In this document: positions 1-6,093 of the stretch, in pieces
How the letters are laid out: each line of letters begins with the position of its first letter
How positions within the stretch are numbered: the first letter of the stretch is position 1
DNA from: Gemmatimonadota bacterium
GTDB lineage: Bacteria > Gemmatimonadota > Gemmatimonadetes > Gemmatimonadales > GWC2-71-9
Direction of reading: 5' to 3'
Length of the DNA: 12,114 nt
Assembly: GCA_003221075.1 (NCBI GenBank)
Contig: QHUF01000048.1
Coordinates: 5,750-17,863 of the forward strand
Made by a program: the position numbers and the translations under genes
The notes under the pieces: generated by a model
The model's input: the letters and a program-made list of their open reading frames with translations, nothing else
What the model was told of the DNA's origin: nothing
Databases searched by the model: none

Positions 1-2013
1 GGCCGAGTCAGCCAGATCATCGGGGAATGGACTTGGAAGTGGCTCCACTTCGCGGTCGAGCGTAAACCCGAAGTACTCGACGGTTCGCACGACCATCAGT
101 CCCTCACGACGCCGCTGCCGCTCAAACACCACGTCGGGCCGGCCGCGGCGCCCGTACCGGCGGATGGCGCGCTCAGGGATCTGCGTTCCCTCGATGCTCG
201 CGCGCGGTACGCCAAAACGGTCGGCGAAGTAGCGCAGCGATCCGGCAATGGCGCCCCAGCTGCCGCATACCGAGCTGCGGCTTACGCGTGCCTCACGTCC
301 GTCCGCGGTCTGCTCGTCAATCACGAGATCAAACGGCATGATCTTGGCCAAAAGGTCAGCAAAAAGCTCCAGCGTTTTCCGGTCGCCGTACGGCAGCTTC
401 GCCGGCAACTGGATCTCCAGCTGGCGATAGACCGAGGCTGTCCCCAGAGCGATGTCCTCGATCGCCTTTACGAGCACCCCTCGCTCCTCGGCCCACCGTT
501 CGATTTCGTCTTCGCGAAAGAGGTGACGCGGCAGCCCGTACACCTCGCCGAGATATCCGTACTTGTTCACCGCCTCGGCATACACGTTGTACGCCGTGAT
601 GTGATCGGAGCCTGTGACGATCAAGCCGCCGAGCTGGCGCTCCTCGCGAGTCATGCGATGGAGCGACTCGATGTTCGACGCGACGGCAACGAGCGGCACG
701 AGCAGCGGCTCGGCGTGATAGAGCAGCTCGCCCCACGGCCGCTCGACCGGCATCGCCTCGACGTCGCGGCCGTAAGTCGTTAGTCTGCCATGCTCTATGA
801 GCCCTCGCTCGGTCAGGAGCTCAACGCTGTCGCGATAGGCGCGTCGATCGAGCGGGACGGGAAGGTCGAGCTCGGTGGCGTCGACTCCGATAGCGGCGCA
901 GGTGATCGCTACCCGTTCCGCGTCGCCCGCGAGTTGAAACTCGGGTGCCGTCGGCCGGAGACTCTCAAACGCCAGATCGCGGTCGCTCAGGATGTAGACT
1001 TCGCCGTGCTGGACGCGTCCGTGCACCCGGCCGGCCATCTGGAGAATCTCGTTCGCCCCGAGGTAGGCCCGTGTCAGCACGTTCTTGCCGCGCTCCACGA
1101 CGTTCGTGTACCGCGCATCGTAGATCACAACGGTATCCAGCCCCCGGATATTGAGGGCGGACTGGCCCGCAGCAGTCATCGCCAGCAAAAACGGTCGTTT
1201 GACCAAACCGTCAAGAAAAGGTCGAATGACGCGGATTGGCTCGCCACCGTGGTAGAACGCCGTGGCGAGGTTGGGCCAGCGGTCACCAAGCTCCTTCGCG
1301 ATCTGCTCCACCTCAGCCCTCGTGGGAACGAAGACGGCAACGCCTCGACGCTCCCTCATCACTCGCTTTATGAACCGATCGTTCAAAAACTCGAGGGGTT
1401 GCTCCGCGAGAACATTTACCTGAGCCGCCTTGGCGGGATCAAACGCCCGGGTTTCTAGAACCTCGGCAGAACTGAGATAGCTCGAGTAAAACCGGGGATC
1501 CACGGTCGCCGACAGCCAGATGAAGCGGCAGCGCGCGCGCTTCCCCAGCGCCAGGCAGAGTTCCATCTCGGCCGACGTCTGGTGGATCTCGTCGACGACG
1601 AGCGTGTCCTGCGCGGTGATGAGGCCGTCCTGGAACCAGCGTCGGGCGATCCCGGTGGTGACGATGACGACGTTCCAGGTCGGGGTCTCCGGGGTCGCTT
1701 CGCGCTCGCGATTGACGACGCCGACCTTCAGCGGTGCCTTGAGAATGGTCTCTGCCATGCTGCGGATCGCAAGCGTCTTGCCGGTACCGGTGCCGGCCAC
1801 GACGCCGAACCCCTGGCCCGACCCGGCGAGTCGTCCAATGTCGTCCCCGTGCTCGCGCTCGAGCAGGGTCTCCAGGTTCAGGCCCAAGGCCAGCTCGATC
1901 GTCTCGCAGGCGGCCCGTGTCGGAGCGATGACAATGACTCGCCCCGTGGGCGGCTCAGCTGCGAGGAATGCCTTGGGGTCTGGGGGAAGGAAATGATCGC
2001 GGGATATGCGCAC
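1..2013 (-). CDS. DEAH/DEIH-box superfamily 2 helicase, partial (C-terminus beyond left edge)
   Basis: An open frame of 671 codons runs leftward out of the window with no stop. Counted from the start, it shows Walker A (AGTGTGKT, about residues 73-80), a DEIH motif II (141-144), SAT motif III (168-170), a motif V-like stretch (TAAGQSALNIRG, 280-291) and motif VI QMAGRVHGR (325-333), which fits QxxGRxxGR. This is the motif order of DEAH/RHA-type NTP-dependent nucleic acid helicases (HrpA/HrpB/Prp22 relatives). About 70 residues precede Walker A, and more than 330 follow motif VI, probably winged-helix and accessory domains. Substrate (RNA or DNA) cannot be told. No ATG lies between the upstream in-frame stop (TAG, 2077-2075) and Walker A, so the GTG at 2013-2011 is the best start. 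It has no Shine-Dalgarno, but a TATATT box lies 6 bases upstream. It is not clearly HrpA or HrpB, so no symbol is given. Family confidence is high; the start is less sure. Confidence 0.88.
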   Translation of the reverse strand, partial: MRISRDHFLPPDPKAFLAAEPPTGRVIVIAPTRAACETIELALGLNLETLLEREHGDDIGRLAGSGQGFGVVAGTGTGKTLAIRSMAETILKAPLKVGVVNREREATPETPTWNVVIVTTGIARRWFQDGLITAQDTLVVDEIHQTSAEMELCLALGKRARCRFIWLSATVDPRFYSSYLSSAEVLETRAFDPAKAAQVNVLAEQPLEFLNDRFIKRVMRERRGVAVFVPTRAEVEQIAKELGDRWPNLATAFYHGGEPIRVIRPFLDGLVKRPFLLAMTAAGQSALNIRGLDTVVIYDARYTNVVERGKNVLTRAYLGANEILQMAGRVHGRVQHGEVYILSDRDLAFESLRPTAPEFQLAGDAERVAITCAAIGVDATELDLPVPLDRRAYRDSVELLTERGLIEHGRLTTYGRDVEAMPVERPWGELLYHAEPLLVPLVAVASNIESLHRMTREERQLGGLIVTGSDHITAYNVYAEAVNKYGYLGEVYGLPRHLFREDEIERWAEERGVLVKAIEDIALGTASVYRQLEIQLPAKLPYGDRKTLELFADLLAKIMPFDLVIDEQTADGREARVSRSSVCGSWGAIAGSLRYFADRFGVPRASIEGTQIPERAIRRYGRRGRPDVVFERQRRREGLMVVRTVEYFGFTLDREVEPLPSPFPDDLADSA

Positions 2014-2019
2014 TGCTGG

Positions 2020-2025
2020 AATATA
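2020..2025 (-). promoter_or_regulatory. Possible -10 box for a leaderless helicase mRNA
   Basis: TATATT reads on the minus strand and is separated by 6 bases (CCAGCA) from the GTG start at 2013. No Shine-Dalgarno is present and no convincing -35 is seen. A -10 (TANNNT) box this close to the start codon is the usual arrangement of leaderless genes in several high-GC phyla. It directly follows the T-run of the terminator of the preceding gene. This is an inference from spacing only. Confidence 0.3.
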
Positions 2026-2058
2026 GAAAAAGAACGGAGGCGCCGGTGTAGCGGCGCC
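2025..2058 (-). terminator. Intrinsic terminator after the small secreted-protein gene
   Basis: On the minus strand, a 7-bp stem GGCGCCG/CGGCGCC (2058-2052 with 2045-2039) closes a 6-base loop. A T-rich run (TTCTTTTTCT) follows after four bases. It lies about 20 bases past the TAG of the small secreted-protein gene and just before the helicase start. It therefore probably separates the two transcription units. Confidence 0.72.
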
Positions 2059-2077
2059 CCCTGGGTGGTCTTCCTAG

Positions 2078-2359
2078 CTACCAGCCGCGATGATATCCGC
2101 GCCCGTAACGACGATGCGGCCGCACGACGATCACGCGAGGTGCGTGGTAGTAGCGCGGTCCGACGACGATCAAGGGAGCAGGATGGTAGCGGTAGTAGTA
2201 AGGGCGTGCGTAGCGATGGTAATAGGGCCGGCCGATCACGACCTGTCCGGCGAAATACGGGTCTCCAAAACTCAGCGACACGCCAACCCGCGTTTGGGCG
2301 GCGGCGACGCCGGTGGCGAGACCAAACAACAGTGCGAGAATGACGAAGATGCGTTTCAT
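2078..2359 (-). CDS. Small secreted Tyr/Arg/His-rich protein, function unknown
   Basis: This encodes 93 residues starting MKRIFVILALLFG, with a clear Sec signal peptide (charged start, hydrophobic core, AAA cleavage region near residue 21). The mature part begins TRVGVSLSFGDPYFAGQ and becomes a low-complexity basic tail rich in Tyr, Arg, His and Pro (for example RPYYHRYARPYYYRYHP, ending HRGW). The ATG at 2359 is chosen over in-frame starts further upstream because a strong Shine-Dalgarno (AGGAGG, about 2366-2371) sits just before it and the signal peptide begins there. An intrinsic terminator follows, so it is probably a single-gene unit. Small basic exported proteins of this look are often annotated as hypothetical in Gram-negative genomes; I recognise no specific family. 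Export is well supported, the function is unknown. Confidence 0.75.
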   Translation of the reverse strand: MKRIFVILALLFGLATGVAAAQTRVGVSLSFGDPYFAGQVVIGRPYYHRYARPYYYRYHPAPLIVVGPRYYHAPRVIVVRPHRRYGRGYHRGW

Positions 2360-2499
2360 TGGATGCCTCCTTGGCGTGCCCCTGACTAAGGAAGACACGT
2401 GCCATGTGGGCCTGAAGAAGTAAGTTGTTAAGTGGTAGCTAGTTACGCGTTTCGGGGGAAGCGGCGCCACTGTCCGACGGTGGCTACAGGTTGTCCTGT

Positions 2500-3567
2500 T
2501 CAGTCTCCGAAGCTGATCCCCAGGTCTCTGGCCGTGGCAACGCTGTCAGAATCGAGGCGCACGCGGCGCGGAGTCGCCAGCGCCTCCGCGATCGCGACCG
2601 GGACGATATTCGGCGGTTGTAACGCCACCATCATCCCGAACTCCCGCTCCGCAACCAGGCGAACCGCCGCCGCGCCGAAGCGCAGCGCGAGCATCCGATC
2701 GAACGTCGTCGGGCCGCCACCCCGCTGCAGATGTCCGAGCACCAGTGACCGCGTCTCTTTCCCTGTCATCTGCTCGATCGAGTGCGCCACCTTTTCGGCG
2801 ATGCCGCCGAGGCGTTCGTGCGCGGGATCGACCAAGGACACCGTGCCGCCCTTCGGCGCGGCACCTTCGGCCACTACGACCATGCTGAAATGCCGTCCTT
2901 CGGCCTCGCGACGCCGGATCTTGTCGCAGACCTTGTCGATGTCGAAGGGGATTTCGGGAATCAGGATGACGTCCGCCGATCCGGCGATGCCCGAGCTCAG
3001 GGCGATGAAGCCGGCGTAGCGGCCCATCACCTCCACGACCATCACACGTTCATGGCTTTCCGCGGTTGAGTGCAGTTTGTCGATCGCGTCGGTCGCCGTG
3101 GAAACGGCCGTGTCGAAGCCGAACGTCGTAACGGTTCCGCCGACATCGTTATCGATCGTTTTGGGGACGCCGACGACGGGGAGACCCTTTTTCCAGAGCT
3201 GCAGCACGATACCGAGCGTGCCATCGCCGCCGATCGCCACCAGGGCGTCGAGACGATTCGCGCGGAAGGAATCGAGCAGCTCCTGGGTGCGGTCGCGCTC
3301 CTCCCAGGAGCCGTCCGGCCGCTGCACACGCCAGTTGAGGGGATTGCCGCGATTCGACGTGCCGAGGATCGTGCCGCCGAGGTGGGTGATGCCGCGGACT
3401 TCGTTCGGGCCCAGGGGCATCAGCTCGGCCTCGCCGAGCAGGCTGCCGAATCCCCGTCTGATCCCTACGCATTCCCAGCCGCGATGCACCGCGCTGAGTA
3501 CCACGGCGCGGATGACGGCATTGAGGCCCGGCGCGTCACCGCCGCCGGTGGAGATCGCAATCCTCAC
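2500..3567 (-). CDS. pfkA: 6-phosphofructokinase (group III / mixed-substrate type, probably ATP-dependent)
   Basis: A full-length 355-residue phosphofructokinase, which phosphorylates fructose 6-phosphate to fructose 1,6-bisphosphate in cytosolic glycolysis. Visible motifs are the nucleotide-binding start ISTGGGDAPGLNAVIR (5-20), GGDGT (113-117), the catalytic loop PKTIDND (135-141, proton-abstracting Asp139), the sugar-phosphate loop MGRYAG (181-186) and IPE (203-205). The Gly in GGDGT matches ATP enzymes (E. coli Gly104; PPi enzymes have Asp). The Lys in PKTIDND matches PPi enzymes (E. coli has Gly124). This Gly plus Lys mix is typical of group III PFKs, where Gly usually goes with ATP use. 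The start is a GTG at 3567, which shares GTGA with the stop of the upstream SelW-like gene. That means co-transcription and probable translational coupling. Short hairpins but no T-run follow the stop. Confidence 0.95.
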   Translation of the reverse strand: MRIAISTGGGDAPGLNAVIRAVVLSAVHRGWECVGIRRGFGSLLGEAELMPLGPNEVRGITHLGGTILGTSNRGNPLNWRVQRPDGSWEERDRTQELLDSFRANRLDALVAIGGDGTLGIVLQLWKKGLPVVGVPKTIDNDVGGTVTTFGFDTAVSTATDAIDKLHSTAESHERVMVVEVMGRYAGFIALSSGIAGSADVILIPEIPFDIDKVCDKIRRREAEGRHFSMVVVAEGAAPKGGTVSLVDPAHERLGGIAEKVAHSIEQMTGKETRSLVLGHLQRGGGPTTFDRMLALRFGAAAVRLVAEREFGMMVALQPPNIVPVAIAEALATPRRVRLDSDSVATARDLGISFGD

Positions 3568-3806
3568 TGCTTGCCGGCGGCTCCCCCCTCGCGAATCAGC
3601 CGCACCACTTCGCCCGATTCGGCATGGCGCTTGGAGCTTTTCTTCGAGTACACGCGGCGGCCGTCGACGTCGACTTCAAAGACGCCGCCGGAGGATTGGA
3701 TCAACCGCACCTCAGCATGGGGGAAGGCATCGCGGATTTCGGCCGCCAGACCGGTGGCCCGAGGTTCGTAGTTTCAGATGACGCAGTATTCGATTGTGAC
3801 GGTCAT
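3564..3806 (-). CDS. SelW-like Rdx-family thioredoxin-fold selenoprotein (in-frame UGA = Sec11)
   Basis: Reading through the TGA at 3776-3774 gives 80 residues: MTVTIEYCVI, then Sec (U11), then NYEPRATGLAAEIRDAFPH, a central SSGGVFEVDVDGRRVYSKK and a C-terminal helix, ending at TGA 3566-3564. This matches the Rdx family (SelW/SelT/SelH/Rdx12): a beta-strand, a CxxU or CxxC redox motif at the N-terminus, a PRA helix, GGxFEV, and a DGxxxxSKK strand. Mammalian SelW has YCGAUGYKP at the same place. The UGA falls exactly on the second redox position, with Cys8 as partner. The family is linked to thiol redox control; the partner here is unknown. The start ATG at 3806 places the motif at the usual distance from the N-terminus. 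It lacks a Shine-Dalgarno but has TATCGT 7 bases upstream. The stop overlaps the pfk GTG by 4 bases, which supports translation through the UGA. A nonsense mutation or a base-call error from TGC/TGT is the alternative. Confidence 0.85.
3739..3762 (-). promoter_or_regulatory. Candidate bacterial SECIS hairpin
   Basis: Eleven bases after the UGA (minus strand), the RNA can fold as a lower stem UCGG/CCGA, a 2-base GG bulge on the 3' side, an upper stem GCCA/UGGC and a 6-base loop CCGGUC. Counting U of UGA as 1, the stem spans bases 15-38 and GGU sits at 25-27. In E. coli fdhF the SelB-binding loop also carries GGUCU, with GGU at 22-24. Bacterial SECIS elements lie inside the coding region directly after the UGA, as here. 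The fold was drawn by hand; SelB binding is inferred. Confidence 0.65.
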
Positions 3807-3867
3807 GGCGTGAACGATAGTCGCGCTTGACACACCGCGCCACGGCGCCGACCTTGCGCCACAGCGT
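3807..3867. other. Divergent intergenic region between the SelW-like and chemoreceptor genes
   Basis: These 61 bases must hold both outward promoters, unless the genes are read from further away. On the minus strand TATCGT (3819-3814) ends 7 bases before the SelW-like ATG, a leaderless-type spacing. On the plus strand TTGACA (3827-3832) is a perfect -35 hexamer, but no good -10 is found about 17 bases on (GACCTT). Neither gene has a clear Shine-Dalgarno. Confidence 0.35.
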
Positions 3868-5991
3868 ATGCGGCTCCTCTCGCGATTCTCGACCGCACCA
3901 GCGCTCTTCGTCCGCGTCGCGGTTTCGCTCGCCGCAATCGTCAGTTTCGGCGCCGGGCTCACCGCGTACGTCAACGGTCGAGTGCCGGCCGGAGAAAACC
4001 TGCCGCTGGCCGGCGCATTGCTCGTCCTCGTCGCGGCGATCACCCGCCGCTATGGCATCGCGCTTCCCGGTAACGGTTTTTCCTCATACGTCCTCGGTGT
4101 CATGCTGTTCGGGATCCTCGACCATGGCTGGGCGTTCGCCGCGATCGTCGCGCCATTCGCGATGCTGGTCGGTGACGTATTGCTGCGCCGCCTCCCGCTC
4201 CGCGCGTCGCTGGGGAACGCGGCGCATCTGACGGCAGGATCCACGTTCGTGGGACTCATGTACACCCGCCTGAGCGGAGCGACCGGAGTTGCGGCACTGT
4301 CCGCCGACAACGCCTGGGTGGTCGCGCTCACGATCGTCGTGCTGCCCATGATCGTGAACGGCACGTTCTATCTGGAGCTCGCCCTCGGTCAAACGATCGC
4401 GTGGGTGGACGCCCGGCTCACGCTGCGGTGGGAATCGATCGTCTACCTCGTGTCCGCCGCCCTGGCACTGGGCTGGCTCGCGGTGGTGCACGCAACGCTT
4501 CCGAGCGGTACGCGCGCGTTGCTCATCGGCGCGCTGGCGCTCGCGACCTGGGGCAGTCTCGGTGTGCTGCGTCTGGGCGTGCGGGCCGACGAGCTGCATC
4601 TGATTCAGCGGCTCGCCCAGGTGATCGCCGCAGAGCTCACGTTGAGTCACAGCTTCCAGCGCGTGCAGGAGTTGGTGCGCCGGCTCGTCCCCTGGGAACA
4701 GATGGGATTTGCTCGCTACGATCCCCGCACGCGTCAAATGGAGCTGGTCGCCGACACGGCATCGCAACCTGGTGCCGCCGCGTTCCGATTCGATTCCGAC
4801 GCCGGCCTGACTGGTGAAGCACTGCGGCTGCGCCGCCCCCTCGTGGCGCATGGACTCGCGCGAGATCAGGTCATAGTGCCGGGCGGCGAGACGCCGGGCT
4901 CGGAAATGCTCATCCCGCTCTACCACGCGGGTCAGCTCGTCGGTCTCTGGAGCGTGCGGCACTCGAATCCCACCATGTACCGTCAGTCGGATGGCGAGCT
5001 CCTGGAGCTGCTCGCGCCGCAACTCGCGCTCATGGTGGCGATCGATGGTTCGCTGCGTCCGGTGACCGGCGCGTCCGATCAGACGACGCAGTACGTGCAG
5101 ACATTGACCGCCACGACGGAGGAGATTCACGCGTCCAGCGAGGAAGTCGCCGCGGCGGCCCAGCGCGCGAGTCACGGCGCGGGCCAGGCGGCAACGCTGG
5201 TCAGCACCGCCGCCCGTGAAGCGGGCCAGTTGAAGGACAGCGCCGCCGAGCTCGCGACAGCCGGCGACCGGACGCGCGAGGCGGGCTCGCAGATGGAAAA
5301 AACCACCGACCGGGTGCGGCAGGCGACCCAGACCGCGGTGCGGCAGCTGACCGATCTCGGCGCGACGACCGAGGAGAGCGCCGCCGAAGTGGGGCGCCTG
5401 CGTGAAGTGGCGTCGCAGGTCGAGAAGTTTTCCGAAACGATTGGTTTCGTCGCGAATCAGACGAATCTCTTGGCGCTCAACGCGACGATCGAGGCCGCGC
5501 GCGCGGGGATTCACGGCCGTGGGTTTGCCGTCGTCGCCGATGAGGTGCACAAGCTCGCCGAGGCGAGCGGACGGGAGGCGCGCAACGTCGGCAAAGCGGT
5601 CCAGGACACGCGGCGCGCGTTGGACCGCGCCGCCCAGCTCATCGAGCGGATCCGCGGCGATCTCGGCCAGGTGGTTCAGAGCTCCGCGGCGTGGGTACAG
5701 GACCTGGAGCGGATCGCGGAAGCGGCCGCCGAGACGGCGCGCGCCGGGAAACAGGTGGCGGAAATCGGACGACACAGCGCCGAGCTGGCGACGCGCATCA
5801 CCGAGTCTCTCGGGCAGGCGCGGACGGGCGCGCAGACGTCCAGCCAGGAGGCCGAGGCGGTTGCGGCCGCGGCCTCCGAGCAATTGCGCGCCATCCAGGA
5901 TCTCGCCAAGGGTGCCACCGAGCTGTCGGCGCTGGCCGAGCAGCTCTCCCAGGCACTGCGCTTCATCAGAGGAGGGAACGGACACCCTTAG
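3868..5991 (+). CDS. Membrane methyl-accepting chemotaxis-like receptor with multi-TM and GAF sensor domains
   Basis: A protein of 707 residues. The first 235 residues hold about eight hydrophobic segments (roughly 13-35, 45-60, 72-84, 88-106, 118-135, 148-172, 191-209 and 216-234), so this is a polytopic membrane module and not the usual two-TM periplasmic sensor. Residues about 245-395 look like a cytosolic GAF domain. Residues about 400-700 are a long alpha-helical MCP signalling domain, with the hairpin tip NQTNLLALNATIEAARAG then GRGFAVVADEV (about 530-565), which binds CheA/CheW in this family. No HAMP domain is recognisable. The usual AGE before the tip GRGF reads AGIH. No che genes are in the window, so the output pathway is unknown. 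The ATG at 3868 is the first plausible start and has no clear Shine-Dalgarno. Domain calls for the tip are firm; GAF is by pattern. Confidence 0.9.
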   Translation: MRLLSRFSTAPALFVRVAVSLAAIVSFGAGLTAYVNGRVPAGENLPLAGALLVLVAAITRRYGIALPGNGFSSYVLGVMLFGILDHGWAFAAIVAPFAMLVGDVLLRRLPLRASLGNAAHLTAGSTFVGLMYTRLSGATGVAALSADNAWVVALTIVVLPMIVNGTFYLELALGQTIAWVDARLTLRWESIVYLVSAALALGWLAVVHATLPSGTRALLIGALALATWGSLGVLRLGVRADELHLIQRLAQVIAAELTLSHSFQRVQELVRRLVPWEQMGFARYDPRTRQMELVADTASQPGAAAFRFDSDAGLTGEALRLRRPLVAHGLARDQVIVPGGETPGSEMLIPLYHAGQLVGLWSVRHSNPTMYRQSDGELLELLAPQLALMVAIDGSLRPVTGASDQTTQYVQTLTATTEEIHASSEEVAAAAQRASHGAGQAATLVSTAAREAGQLKDSAAELATAGDRTREAGSQMEKTTDRVRQATQTAVRQLTDLGATTEESAAEVGRLREVASQVEKFSETIGFVANQTNLLALNATIEAARAGIHGRGFAVVADEVHKLAEASGREARNVGKAVQDTRRALDRAAQLIERIRGDLGQVVQSSAAWVQDLERIAEAAAETARAGKQVAEIGRHSAELATRITESLGQARTGAQTSSQEAEAVAAAASEQLRAIQDLAKGATELSALAEQLSQALRFIRGGNGHP

Positions 5992-6024
5992 GCGGGACCG
6001 GGAGGGAGCCCCAACGGCTTGTGA

Positions 6025-6084
6025 CCGAGGTTACAGGGGTTTCTTCACGAGGGGCTGATTATTAAAGTGAAGAGCCAACCTCGG
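6025..6084 (+). repeat. Inverted repeat upstream of the first OmpA gene
   Basis: CCGAGGTT (6025-6032) and AACCTCGG (6077-6084) are perfect 8-base inverted copies 44 bases apart. The second arm runs into the Shine-Dalgarno (GGGGAG, 6083-6088) of the OmpA gene, so pairing in RNA could mask it. A TATTAA box at 6060-6065 lies between the arms. If transcription starts after it, the first arm is not in the RNA and the repeat would be a DNA site instead. The chance of a random match is not negligible. Confidence 0.3.
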
Positions 6085-6093
6085 GGAGAAGAC

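Noticed and set aside
790..1458. A 222-codon plus-strand frame
   Set aside because: It is antisense to the helicase, whose motifs II, III, V and VI cover this stretch.
2440..2500. Hairpins after the pfk stop (ACAGG/CCTGT and GCCAC/GTGGC) as a terminator
   Set aside because: The stems are only 5 bp and no T-run follows on the minus strand.
3070..3781. Two long plus-strand frames across pfk and the SelW-like gene
   Set aside because: They have no family features; the minus strand carries clear PFK and SelW motifs throughout.
3564..3806. The SelW-like gene as a pseudogene with a nonsense mutation
   Set aside because: Only one stop is present, at the exact redox position. The downstream frame is intact and family-like, it ends in a tight overlap with pfk, and a SECIS-like hairpin follows. 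Not fully excluded without the sel genes.
3827..3855. TTGACA at 3827-3832 as a firm promoter for the chemoreceptor
   Set aside because: There is no acceptable -10 at 16-18 bases (GACCTT), so it is noted only as part of the divergent region.
3774..4043. An 89-codon minus-strand frame that would end at the TGA 3774-3776
   Set aside because: Its upstream part is antisense to the chemoreceptor gene and looks like nothing. Only the last 10 codons are real, as the N-terminus of the SelW-like gene starting at 3806.
4084..5985. A 633-codon minus-strand frame
   Set aside because: It is a shadow of the chemoreceptor gene in high-GC DNA. It has no recognisable domain, while the plus strand has a clear MCP tip.
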